Positions 53,301 to 60,851 of a stretch of DNA of 64,000 nt are shown piece by piece. The DNA lies in NCBI GenBank assembly GCA_963707125.1, contig CAVPOU010000026.1:1-64000 (forward strand). The letters are read 5' to 3'. Below the pieces are notes generated by a model that saw nothing but the letters and a program-made list of their open reading frames with translations, ran no database searches and had not been told where the DNA came from. Every line of letters starts with the position of its first letter. Positions within the stretch are counted from its first letter, which is position 1. Source of the DNA: CAVPDE01 sp963707125 (lineage in GTDB: Bacteria; Desulfobacterota; DSM-4660; Desulfatiglandales; HGW-15). Both the position numbers and the translations under genes were made by a program.

Positions 53301-53697
53301 CGACACAGCCTATTGCCTATTCTGCAGTACCTTGCATTATTGGCTGTATCAGATTCGAACCAATTGCCGAGATTTCAATCCCAGCGATTTGCAGTACCTA
53401 CCAGTGCCTTTGGCTGTCATGGCAGGTCCGCGAAAATTTACTACGCTGGCAATCAAAATAATGGAACGGCTTGAAGAAACTTCAGAGGTTGGTGCTGGAA
53501 ATTATACTGTTGGCGGGACCGTAAGCTATCAGCGATTCAAGCCAGGCACTGCTAAGCCCATTTTTGATGAAATCGATGAGCTGCTTGCAGAGTATTACAG
53601 CTTTACAGATGAGGAATTGGATTTCATCATCAACTATGACATCAAGTATCGTATGGGGCAAGATGGCGGAGAAGACGAAGATGGGGAACGACCGTAG
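50314..53697 (+). CDS. Large Eco57I-type N6-adenine DNA methyltransferase
   Basis: The 1127-residue protein has an N-terminal domain (residues 1-150; SAYEHLIIFVDGARAVQIWQ is reminiscent of restriction N-domains but lacks a clear PD-ExK triad), a helical region, methylase motif I VLDPTCGSGAFLFAALNILE near residue 528, catalytic motif IV DVIIGNPPYVEYS near 770 and a C-terminal target-recognition region. NPPY indicates N6-adenine methylation. It lies after the PLD-SNF2 helicase, so the pair could form a restriction-modification-like defence system with the PLD domain as nuclease (inference). ATG 50314 directly follows the repeat. The last 33 codons are duplicated at 58886-58985. Confidence 0.85.
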   Translation: MNVSPDTVRRRLRDFDLAGLFVEELGWDRHSGQLPVTVEGRTYLLRGLAQKRGVQIFQCDADGDGRMPDHGTRRKIEKQVTKSAYEHLIIFVDGARAVQIWQWVAREPGQPAKYREYAYHPGHQAGESLVQKLHTIYFPLSEEEAIDLTGTVHRLRDAFDRDRVTKKFYERFKAEHGKFLKFISGISDTADREWYASLMLNRLMFVYFIQQKSFLDGDQRYLQNRLRMVQERKGKGRFYTFYRYFLLRLFHEGFTQQQAQRAPDLEELLGNIPYLDGGLFDVHQLEEKYPEMNIPDEAFEGLFTFFDQYEWHLDARPLRNDREINPDVLGYIFEKFVNQKQMGAYYTKEDITEYIGKNTIIPYLFDSAHKKCTIAFEPGSALWQLPANDPDRYIYEPVRRGVVNEKGEVIPESVLPEFVQKGMNDPKARMFEKKYNLGDADLRNEEGRKLTLPSETWREYANRRKRCLELREKLANGEIHEINDLITFNLNIRQFAEDAISTCEGPELLRAFYAAISSSTVLDPTCGSGAFLFAALNILEPLYEACLVRMEAFLEDLEHSGEKHRPEKFGDFRRVLAEIDKHPNRRYFILKSIIINNLYGVDIMEEAVEICKLRLFLKLVAQVDRVKDLEPLPDIDFNIRPGNTLVGFARLDDVKATLDGKFGFKKGEVDRITEDAEIVDRAYRRFHEMQTVHDMDAKDFAEAKRELRSRLAQLTEQLDRYLATEYGISESIILNKKEYQVAFHKWRIAHRPFHWFADFYGIMNRNGFDVIIGNPPYVEYSKVRTVYRILGYSTETAGNLYAFCAERSYRLLGNAGRFGFIVQAPIVSTQRMGEVRAVLRGNSDSLFFSTYDDRPSKLFDGMHHCRLAIILSRKGKPNVLWTHVATTRYHKWYKEERQNLFEVTDYITYPLELVPDFIPKFRSSVESGIFKKVTSVPRRMGLMMRPSSTEYAIYYKITGVGHWFTFTMNPPRFWRDGLVGHSTRESAVFFPSQSIRDTAYCLFCSTLHYWLYQIRTNCRDFNPSDLQYLPVPLAVMAGPRKFTTLAIKIMERLEETSEVGAGNYTVGGTVSYQRFKPGTAKPIFDEIDELLAEYYSFTDEELDFIINYDIKYRMGQDGGEDEDGERP

Positions 53698-53883
53698 ACA
53701 ATTTTACCTATCTTAGCGATCTCTTTAGGAGGGCATTCCTCAAATCGTGACATATGTAGTTCCTTCTATTGACCAGAGAGGTAATTGAGGTCAATAGCTA
53801 AGTATCAATGTAGCCCAAAAATGGTCCCCGCAACTCACAATAGAGCGCTATAGAAAGTGGCCGTATCACACAGGAGGACTTAT

Positions 53884-55866
53884 ATGTTTGTCTCTGAGCT
53901 ATCAATCAAGAATTTCCGCTGCTTTCGAGACATCACTCTTACTTTTACCGAGGGGCTGAATGTTATTATAGGCGAGAATAATTCCGGGAAAACAACCATT
54001 TTGAAGGCTCTTGAGCTAATTTTCTGTAGGACGGATGCCTCGAGACTGGATATTGACGATTTTTATAAGGGTGTTGAGTTAGGCGAGGAGCCGCCGGAAA
54101 TAGAGATAAAGGCGACCCTGCGTTCAAGCGGAAAAGACAGGCTAGCTGAGAAAGCTGCTGTTGCTACTTGGTTAACAAAATTGGATTCCCCATGGGAAGC
54201 TATGCTTACCTATCGATTTTTTTTGCCGGAAACCGAGATAGGGAAATACAAGAAAGATATTCAAAAGGCGAAGGAGGATAAAAAAAATAAAAGGGAGGAG
54301 TTGGATAAAGCCTTGTGGGGCGCTCTCGAAAGGTACCTATCTAAATACGTTTTAAGGATTTATGGAGGAAACCCTAAGGCGATGAACAGGGCTGAAGGGG
54401 AATGGCTACAAAAGTTTGATTGCAAATTGCTGAGTGCGTTAAGAGATGTAGAAGACGAGATGTTCTCTTCAAAGAATAACTTGTTTCGACAGGTGCTGAG
54501 GCACTTCCTCGATTATGAGTTGACCGACGAAAAAGCGAAGGAGGAAGTGGAAAAAAGAAGGCAATCATTTAAGGAAAGCGCAGGGGAATTAGTGGATAGC
54601 GTTCGGAGAAGAGTAAACGTGGGGAATATTCTGGAATTTGCAGAAAAAACTGGAGCGTCAGTTGGAGGAAAGCCTAACATCGCGGGAAAACTAGATGAAA
54701 ATGATGTGCTTTCCTGCTTGAGGCTAGTTATTGAGAAGACCGGATTGGAAATCCCCATAGTGAATAATGGCTTGGGGTATAACAATCTGATCTATATCTC
54801 CTTAATTCTATCAAAACTTAAAATGAATGCATCTGAAGAGCAAGGTGAAAATGCCACAATATTTCCGATGTTGATGATAGAGGAACCTGAAGCCCATCTG
54901 CATCCGGCACTTCAGTATAATTTTCTGAGGTTCTTGAAGGAAGAAATTGAACAGAAGGAAATCTCGAAACAGATCTTTGTTACTACACACTCTACCCATA
55001 TCACAGCAGCCGTAAGTCTCGATGCTATAATCTGTATGTCGCTCGGGGACGACGGTTCTGTGATGGTTGCATATCCGGGCAGAGTGTTTTCTGAGTCCGA
55101 AGAAGACAAGTTTTCAAAAAAATATGTAGAGCGGTATTTGGACGCGACAAAATCGAATATGCTTTTTGCCAAGGGTGTAGTTCTGGTGGAGGGCATAGCT
55201 GAGCAACTCCTGTTTCCTTGTTTGGCGGAATACTGTAGCAAGTCCATAGAGAAAAGCCATGTTGCCGTAGTTCGAGTGGATGGTCTTACCTTTCGGCATT
55301 TTCTCAAACTGTTCGGGGCAGGTGTCGCTGAGGATCGGAAGAAATACGGACTGTTGAAGAAAGTTGCGTGTGTGTTGGATGTTGATCCGTCTAGGTTGCG
55401 GAAGGGAGACAAGAAGCCAAGATATAAGGCATGCTGGCCCTTTGATCTAGCCAAGTCCCACGACTATGAATACAAAACCCGTTCCGGGGTTGTGTTGAGT
55501 CTGGGGAAGATGAGCAAGGGTGATAATGTGAAGATCTTCTTCAACAAGACGGAGAAAGGAAAAACTTTCGAATACGATCTCGCTTTTGAAAATGATGAAT
55601 GCGAACTCCTATTTCCTGAAGAGACTATCCTAAGAAAGGACGAGGAGTTGAATAATTCAGTAAGCGCGTGCGGTTGGAAAGAGGAGGATAAGAAAAAAGC
55701 TCTGAAGGCAGCGTATTACTTGTTGCAGGTAGAGTCCAAAGGAGAAAATGCTTTGGCGTTGGAGCAAAGGTTACGAGCGAATTTGGCTCTTCCTGCAGAT
55801 AAGAGGGCACCCTTTATTCCACCCTCCTATACAAAAGAAGCCATTGAATGGGTATGCCCAAGGTGA
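53884..55866 (+). CDS. OLD-family ATPase-TOPRIM nuclease, GajA-like (Gabija)
   Basis: The 660-residue protein has an SMC/ABC-type N-terminus (FVSELSIKNFRCFRDITLTF, Walker A IGENNSGKTTILKALE), a coiled-coil middle, the signature region NNGLGYNNLIYISLIL, Walker B MLMIEEPEAHLHPALQ and a switch HSTHIT. A TOPRIM domain follows: GVVLVEGIAEQLLFPCLA and CVLDVDP supply the Glu and Asp metal ligands. This is the class 2 OLD arrangement, which is paired with a UvrD helicase in the Gabija antiphage system. ATG 53884 follows AGGAGG. The codon usage is AT-rich compared with the neighbours, suggesting transfer. It overlaps the helicase gene by 19 nt. Confidence 0.88.
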   Translation: MFVSELSIKNFRCFRDITLTFTEGLNVIIGENNSGKTTILKALELIFCRTDASRLDIDDFYKGVELGEEPPEIEIKATLRSSGKDRLAEKAAVATWLTKLDSPWEAMLTYRFFLPETEIGKYKKDIQKAKEDKKNKREELDKALWGALERYLSKYVLRIYGGNPKAMNRAEGEWLQKFDCKLLSALRDVEDEMFSSKNNLFRQVLRHFLDYELTDEKAKEEVEKRRQSFKESAGELVDSVRRRVNVGNILEFAEKTGASVGGKPNIAGKLDENDVLSCLRLVIEKTGLEIPIVNNGLGYNNLIYISLILSKLKMNASEEQGENATIFPMLMIEEPEAHLHPALQYNFLRFLKEEIEQKEISKQIFVTTHSTHITAAVSLDAIICMSLGDDGSVMVAYPGRVFSESEEDKFSKKYVERYLDATKSNMLFAKGVVLVEGIAEQLLFPCLAEYCSKSIEKSHVAVVRVDGLTFRHFLKLFGAGVAEDRKKYGLLKKVACVLDVDPSRLRKGDKKPRYKACWPFDLAKSHDYEYKTRSGVVLSLGKMSKGDNVKIFFNKTEKGKTFEYDLAFENDECELLFPEETILRKDEELNNSVSACGWKEEDKKKALKAAYYLLQVESKGENALALEQRLRANLALPADKRAPFIPPSYTKEAIEWVCPR

Positions 55867-57665
55867 ATAACTATCACGATAAATTGTTCACAATTACATC
55901 CGATTCGGAATTGGCCGACTTCGATCAAAATTTTAAGGTGATTGCCGGACCAGGGGCAGGTAAGACTCATTGGTTAATTAAGAACATTAGGCATATCCTA
56001 AGGAAGTCACCTCGCATTAGCTCCACAACACGCATCGCCTGTATCACCTATACTAATGTTGCGTCGGATGAGATAAAAGAGGGGCTCGGGATTGGTGAGA
56101 ACCGAGTTGAAACGTCAACAATCCACAGTTTCCTATACAAAAACATCGTCAAGCCTTATGCGCATCTATTAAAGAAAAACGATGGCAGTTTCCTAATCAA
56201 TTTTAGCGGCCTTGATGGACATGAGGAGCATCGCCCGGTATTTTATCCAGTTATTAATAGTTGGATTAATTCGATAGAGGAAATGCGTAAGAGTAAATTT
56301 CGATTTATCAACGACAAGAAGAGGCAGGAGCTGGTTAACTGCTTGTCGAGCCTTAACTGGAAACTTGATTCGGGCGAGTGTGTCCTGGAATTTAGAAAAA
56401 ATTATGGTCTGGCTAAACCTCTCGTAGAAAAGGTAGAGGAGTATAAGCGACAATTTTGGGACAAAGGGCAGATCCATCACGAGGACGTTCTATATTTTGC
56501 ATACCGTATTTTGACTGAGAATCCTTGTCTTTGCGATTTCTTGAGTTCGAGGTTCGGATACATATTGATTGACGAATTTCAGGATACACACCCTATCCAA
56601 ACTGAGATCGTGAAATTGCTGGGTGCGAGTGGATCGATAATCGGAGTGATAGGTGATGCTGCTCAATCAATCTACAAATTCCAAGGAGCCAGCAGAAAAG
56701 ATTTCTTAGGGTTCAAAATCGACGGCCTTGTCAATTACAAAATCGATGGGAACCGTCGAAGCACGAAAAGGATCATAAGCCTTCTGAATCATGTTCGTAC
56801 CGGCGATCCCGTCATGCAGGCTCAGGAGGGTGCCGATCGGGAGGGAGAAGCTGTCTGCGTCATAGTTGGGGATGATACCACAAGAGTATTATCGCATTAC
56901 CAAGATCTGGCACAATCTTTCGGATACGAAGGCAAAACTTACGTTCTGGCGGTAAGGAATGACACCGTTTCCAAATTGAGAAGGAAGAATAACAACAATG
57001 AAGGGCTGTGGGAGCGACTGCGTGCGGCAGATGGCTTTAGGGAGAGATTTCTAATTGCTGTCATCACGGCTGAAGAGTACGCATACGAGGGTCGATTCGA
57101 AATCGCCCTAAAAGAGGCGTTAAGAATATTCAAGACCGATAGTGATGGAAACCTTAAGAAGCCATTCAAGGCTGGGGCTCTTCGGTCGGAGTTAGAGAAG
57201 AGAGGGGCGGCTGTTTCCGTGCTTGAATTTATTATATCAAGAAGGGAAACCCTAAAGGACGAGACAGCTTTGGGTTTTTATGAGAAGCTGAATGGTTTCC
57301 TTTTTGAGCGTTTTGCAGCACGTTTGCAGGAATTCGGGAAAGGGAGCATACGGGACGAATATGAATCCATACAAGTGCTTGATCTTATCAGCGATCTCAG
57401 GTTAGGCGAAGAAAGCAAGAGTAATATAAGGACGATTCATAAATCGAAAGGCGCCCAATTCAAATCCGTACTTGTCTGGTTGGAAGAGCCCGAAGATTTT
57501 AGCAATATTCTCGATCCCGATATAAATGCAGAAGATGATACATGTAGGCTTATTTACGTCGGTTTGAGTAGGGCCGAGGACTTTCTGTGCGTCGGGGTGC
57601 CGAAGCTGGATCCCAAAGATGAGCCGAAATTAAGGGAGCTGGGAATTAACACAATAAGAATTTGA
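55848..57665 (+). CDS. UvrD/PcrA-type helicase, GajB-like (Gabija)
   Basis: The 605-residue superfamily 1 helicase shows motif I VIAGPGAGKTHWLI, motif Ia RIACITYTNVASDEIKEGLG, motif II LIDEFQDTHPIQ, motif III GDAAQSIYKFQGA, motif IV GNRRSTKRI and motifs V/VI IHKSKGAQFKSVLVW and LIYVGLSRAEDFLCVG. Coupling to the upstream OLD-TOPRIM gene by a 19-nt overlap supports a Gabija-type complex in which GajB responds to DNA ends and GajA cuts DNA. It is longer than the original GajB (about 490 residues). ATG 55854 is a possible alternative start. Low GC resembles gajA. Confidence 0.85.
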   Translation: MGMPKVNNYHDKLFTITSDSELADFDQNFKVIAGPGAGKTHWLIKNIRHILRKSPRISSTTRIACITYTNVASDEIKEGLGIGENRVETSTIHSFLYKNIVKPYAHLLKKNDGSFLINFSGLDGHEEHRPVFYPVINSWINSIEEMRKSKFRFINDKKRQELVNCLSSLNWKLDSGECVLEFRKNYGLAKPLVEKVEEYKRQFWDKGQIHHEDVLYFAYRILTENPCLCDFLSSRFGYILIDEFQDTHPIQTEIVKLLGASGSIIGVIGDAAQSIYKFQGASRKDFLGFKIDGLVNYKIDGNRRSTKRIISLLNHVRTGDPVMQAQEGADREGEAVCVIVGDDTTRVLSHYQDLAQSFGYEGKTYVLAVRNDTVSKLRRKNNNNEGLWERLRAADGFRERFLIAVITAEEYAYEGRFEIALKEALRIFKTDSDGNLKKPFKAGALRSELEKRGAAVSVLEFIISRRETLKDETALGFYEKLNGFLFERFAARLQEFGKGSIRDEYESIQVLDLISDLRLGEESKSNIRTIHKSKGAQFKSVLVWLEEPEDFSNILDPDINAEDDTCRLIYVGLSRAEDFLCVGVPKLDPKDEPKLRELGINTIRI

Positions 57666-57889
57666 GAAGCATGTTGGACACAGTTAGGGAGCCCTCGGAC
57701 TTAGGCGTTTCAATATCCGAGCGCGTTAGAGGGTTTTGAAGAGGAATGATGCAGGAGGAAATCAGGCGGCTTGAGTGCGTGGGGTCGGCCAAGCGGCTCC
57801 TTCTGGTGCGGGCGAGGGTAATCTGCTTCTAGGGGGTCTTGGGCAGAGAGTCTCATCTATATGCCGATGCTTGAGCGAGGAGTTCGAAA

Positions 57890-58765
57890 ATGAACGAGAA
57901 GAAGGAAAACCTGCCGGTAGCCGGGGATCTCTCCCCTTTTGAACGCATCCGCCGGACAAACGCGGCTGGCGCAGCGTACTGGTCCAGCCGTGATTTTGCC
58001 GTAGTCCTTGGCTACAGCGATTATCGAAACTTCGAGGCTGTCATCGGTAAAGCGCGGTTGGCCTGTTTCAACAGCGGTCACCGCATCGAAGACCATTTCG
58101 TTGATGTTACCGAAATGGTCACCATCGGCAGCGGGGCACAGCGGCCAATCAAGACGGTTCTACTCTCCCGCTACGCCTGTTATCTGATAGTCCAAAACGC
58201 GGACCCTTCAAAAGAAATCGTAGCCCTGGGCCAGACTTACTTTGCCGTCCAGACCCGGCGGCAGGAACTTTCCGGCCGGGCGACGGAGGAGGGGCGAAGG
58301 TTACTTCTCCGCGAGGAAATGAAAATGCATAATGTCCGTTTGGCGGGTACGGCCAAGAAGGCAGGCGTGATCGAGCCAAGGGATTATGCAATCTTTCAAG
58401 ATCACGGCTACCGCGGCCTCTATGGCGGGCTGGGGAGAAAAGATATTCACCGTCGCAAAAGACTGAAGAAGGGCCAACAGATTCTTGACCATATGGGGAG
58501 TACCGAGTTGGCCGCGAACCTGTTCCGGGCCACCCAAACTGAAGAAAAGCTTCGCCGCGACAAGGTCAGAGAGAAGGATCAGGCCAGCCTGGCTCATTTC
58601 GAGGTGGGCGCTAAAGTCCGCAAGACGATCCATGAGCTCGGTGGAACAATGCCGGAAAATCTGCCACCGGCCGAAAACATAAAGAGGCTGGAAGTGAAGA
58701 TGCGGAAACAAAGGAAGGCATTGAGATCATCCACGGATGAGGGGCGCACAGGCAAGGAACATTGA
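57890..58765 (+). CDS. dinD: DNA-damage-inducible protein D (DinD) homologue
   Basis: The 291-residue protein has a BRO-N-like N-terminus (ERIRRTNAAGAAYWSSRDFA, VVLGYSDYRNFEAVIGKARL) and the DinD continuation PIKTVLLSRYACYLIVQNAD, LGQTYFAVQTRRQEL and DHGYRGLYGGLGRKDIHRRK. E. coli DinD is SOS-induced and inhibits RecA strand exchange; whether this copy does the same is unknown. A LexA box is not obvious in the 220 nt upstream. ATG 57890 follows GAGGAGTTCGAAA. It lies between the Gabija genes and a methylase remnant. Confidence 0.85.
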   Translation: MNEKKENLPVAGDLSPFERIRRTNAAGAAYWSSRDFAVVLGYSDYRNFEAVIGKARLACFNSGHRIEDHFVDVTEMVTIGSGAQRPIKTVLLSRYACYLIVQNADPSKEIVALGQTYFAVQTRRQELSGRATEEGRRLLLREEMKMHNVRLAGTAKKAGVIEPRDYAIFQDHGYRGLYGGLGRKDIHRRKRLKKGQQILDHMGSTELAANLFRATQTEEKLRRDKVREKDQASLAHFEVGAKVRKTIHELGGTMPENLPPAENIKRLEVKMRKQRKALRSSTDEGRTGKEH

Positions 58766-58885
58766 GGAGATGTGCTTGTGAATGCAAGGGGATGTTCTTA
58801 ATTTCTAAACTTGAAGATTTGAGGGGGAGTCTGCTGGAGTGGCGTATTTGCGTATACTGCCTTCTTCTGAAAAACAAGGTGGCGG

Positions 58886-58985
58886 TTTCTACGGCTTCAC
58901 CAACGAGGAATTGGATTTCATCATCAACTACGACATCAAGTACCGCACGGGGCAGGAGAGCGGAGAGGACGAAAGGCGAGGGTAA
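58886..58985 (+). pseudogene. 3'-end remnant of a second adenine methylase gene
   Basis: The frame FYGFTNEELDFIINYDIKYR then TGQESGEDERRG, stop TAA 58985, closely repeats the end of the methylase at 53600-53697 (SFTDEELDFIINYDIKYRMG). Nucleotides GAGGAATTGGATTTCATCAT are shared exactly. Nothing upstream of 58886 belongs to a methylase, so the rest was lost or displaced when the Gabija and DinD genes arrived. Confidence 0.85.
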
Positions 58986-59068
58986 TCAAGTGCGTCTAGG
59001 GTTTTTGGGCAGACACGAATGGCTATTCTTAGAGTAAATGACAATTCAATAGGATAACCGCAAGAACC

Positions 59069-59731
59069 ATGTCATTCGACGCCGCTATACTGCATCTAAC
59101 CTATCCCAATTATCCTCTCGCTCTCCGCGATAAGAAGGCTCGGTCACTATTTCCGAAAATCCGGGCTATTGGCAATTTTGCTCTTCTGGAAAGGCCTCTG
59201 CTTGGTTTTTTCTGTTCGGTGAAATGCCCAGGTGACCTCATCCTGCGGACCTACGACCTGGCCCGGGCACTGCGCGACGCTGGCGTTCCGGTCATCAGCG
59301 GCTTTCATTCACCCATAGAAAAGGATTGCCTCGACTTGCTGCTACGGGGAAGCCAGCCGGTCGTGATTTGTCCTGCCCGCAGCATCCAGAATATGCGCTT
59401 TGGCAAAAACCTTAAGGCGGATATTGAAAAGGGAAGAGTGCACGTCCTCTCGCCTTTCGAAGGAAAGGTCAAGAGACCGACCGCACAGACATCCGAACGC
59501 AGAAACCAGTTTGTTGGTGCCCTCTCTGCGGCAGTCTTCGTGGCCTACGCCGAGCCAGGAGGAAAGACCGAAGGATTTTGTAAGGAGATTCTGAACGCAG
59601 GTAAGTCTCTCTACACATTTGAAAGCACTCACAACGGAGCGATTGTTGAAAAGGGCGCTATCCCCGTTGGTCCTGAGTCGCTCGCCCAATGGGTAGGTTC
59701 CTTAGATGCAGTGGTTGTTGATGGTCAATGA
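59069..59731 (+). CDS. DprA/Smf-like (SLOG) protein
   Basis: The 220-residue protein has the Rossmann-type DprA core: a strand IRAIGNFALLERPLLGFFCS, then AGVPVISGFHSPIEKDCLDL with QPVVICPARSI, EGKVKRPTAQTSERRNQFVG and VFVAYAEPGGKTEGFCKEIL. The SAM-like N-domain and C-terminal winged helix of housekeeping DprA are absent. Short DprA-like SLOG proteins in defence islands may bind nucleotides or single-stranded DNA; function is not established. ATG 59069 has a weak site (GATAACCGCAAGAACC). Confidence 0.75.
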   Translation: MSFDAAILHLTYPNYPLALRDKKARSLFPKIRAIGNFALLERPLLGFFCSVKCPGDLILRTYDLARALRDAGVPVISGFHSPIEKDCLDLLLRGSQPVVICPARSIQNMRFGKNLKADIEKGRVHVLSPFEGKVKRPTAQTSERRNQFVGALSAAVFVAYAEPGGKTEGFCKEILNAGKSLYTFESTHNGAIVEKGAIPVGPESLAQWVGSLDAVVVDGQ

Positions 59732-59800
59732 GCCGGAGAAAGGCGGGCGAGTTGAGTTCCCTGGGTTGACCATGAAGCTACTCAGCAAACCTTCCACCCA

Positions 59801-59833
59801 TTGACAAGAGATCACTGGTGGGTATATTATACC
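59801..59833 (+). promoter_or_regulatory. Promoter and palindromic operator of the TumE/TumA-like pair
   Basis: TTGACA (59801-59806) and TATATT (59823-59828) with a 16-nt spacer. The perfect palindrome GGTATA-T-TATACC (59821-59833) covers the -10 box, so it is a likely binding site for the HTH partner encoded downstream. It ends 4 nt before the start codon, so the message would have little or no leader. Confidence 0.6.
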
Positions 59834-59837
59834 AACT

Positions 59838-60131
59838 ATGAAGGCCAAGCTTGTCTTTCACACAAAGACGGTTAAGGGGGATGAAATCGTGGAGGTCAAA
59901 ATCTGGCAAATGCCGAAGTCGGTCGATAGACCTCACGGAATCAAGTTCTCAATGGTCTATGTGAAGGGCGGAAGAAGATTGGCCGGCTACGACAATGCGG
60001 AGCAGAAGGGATACCACAGGCATTTTCTGGACGAAGAGGAACCGTATCCATTCGTCAGCATCTGGAAACTTATTGATGATTTCAGGAATGATATAGAAAC
60101 ACTCAGAGGGGGAAGGTGGGATGAAAATTAA
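59838..60131 (+). CDS. TumE-like (DUF6516) toxin of a type II module
   Basis: The 97-residue protein has the DUF6516/TumE pattern: KTVKGDEIVEVKIWQMPKS, HGIKFSMVYVKGGRRLAGYD, NAEQKGYHRHFLDEEEPYPF and WKLIDDFRNDIETL. Such proteins are predicted toxins adjacent to HTH antitoxins; their target is not firmly known. The stop overlaps the start of the HTH gene by 11 nt. Its promoter carries a palindrome. Confidence 0.75.
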   Translation: MKAKLVFHTKTVKGDEIVEVKIWQMPKSVDRPHGIKFSMVYVKGGRRLAGYDNAEQKGYHRHFLDEEEPYPFVSIWKLIDDFRNDIETLRGGRWDEN

Positions 60132-60486
60132 AAAGATTTTTGTCGGGGTGAAACCTCTTGATGGCACCCTAAAAGAAGCTGGGGAGGTATTCGAAAATCT
60201 GTCCAAGGGGATAGCCGTGAAGCAGAAGCGTGCCGTCTATTTCACCAACCTTAAGGAAATGAGGAGAGTGTTGACTGAAAAGCGACTTGAGATTCTCAAG
60301 ACGATCAGAGACCGGAAGCCTTCATCTGTTTATGAGCTGGCAAAAATGCTGGACAGGGATCTAAAGAATGTGCTCCAGGACCTTTCCTATCTTCGAGAAC
60401 TGGGCATTGTAGCCATCACTGATGCAGGTGTTAAGAAAGTTCCTCACTTCGATTATGACAGGATTTCCATAGAGGTGGCTGTCTGA
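60121..60486 (+). CDS. HTH antitoxin/regulator (TumA, HVO_A0114-like)
   Basis: The 121-residue protein has a winged HTH in the second half: LEILKTIRDRKPSSVYELAK, MLDRDLKNVLQDLSYLRELG and a wing IVAITDAGVKKVPHFDYDRI. The N-terminal 50 residues (FVGVKPLDGTLKEAGEVFEN) are typical of the partner family. It is expected to repress the operon and neutralise the upstream protein. ATG 60121 overlaps the toxin gene. Confidence 0.78.
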   Translation: MKIKKIFVGVKPLDGTLKEAGEVFENLSKGIAVKQKRAVYFTNLKEMRRVLTEKRLEILKTIRDRKPSSVYELAKMLDRDLKNVLQDLSYLRELGIVAITDAGVKKVPHFDYDRISIEVAV

Positions 60487-60530
60487 TCCAAGGCGGCAGG
60501 GGAGATCACAGAAAAGAAGGAGGTCGCAAC

Positions 60531-60767
60531 ATGGGTGAGAAGAAGGAAAAGGGAGAGAAGAAAGAGAAGGGGTTTAAGGTGAAGACCTTTGTGTCAGAGG
60601 TTAAGATCTTTCAGACCATGAAAGAGCTGAGGGCTCTGGATGAGCAGCTCAACCGGTTCATCGTCGAGAATGGCGTCAAGAAGGTGATCTCAGTCAGCGA
60701 CGCGACGACAACGGACAACACGGGGGCGACCATCGGCCTGATCCGCGTGCTGGCTTATGAATCCTAA
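60531..60767 (+). CDS. Small hypothetical protein with Lys-rich N-terminus
   Basis: A 78-residue protein with a charged leader (GEKKEKGEKKEKGFKVKTFV) and a compact domain KIFQTMKELRALDEQLNRFI plus VENGVKKVISVSDATTTDN. The alternation of strand, helix and strand resembles small ferredoxin-like Cse60-type proteins but similarity is weak. It starts at ATG 60531 after AGGAGGTCGCAAC, a strong ribosome-binding site, so it is probably expressed. Function unknown. Confidence 0.65.
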   Translation: MGEKKEKGEKKEKGFKVKTFVSEVKIFQTMKELRALDEQLNRFIVENGVKKVISVSDATTTDNTGATIGLIRVLAYES

Positions 60768-60851
60768 CGCTTCCTAGCAGCGGTCAGCCGTCGGTTTTTC
60801 TGCTTTGTGCCTCTGTCCCTTTGTCCCTCAAGTTATTTAAGGAGGCTTTCG

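Noticed and set aside
46546..53697. Complete DISARM or BREX system
   Set aside because: drmA, drmB, drmC, or brxC, pglZ and brxL are absent in the window; only a helicase and methylase are present.
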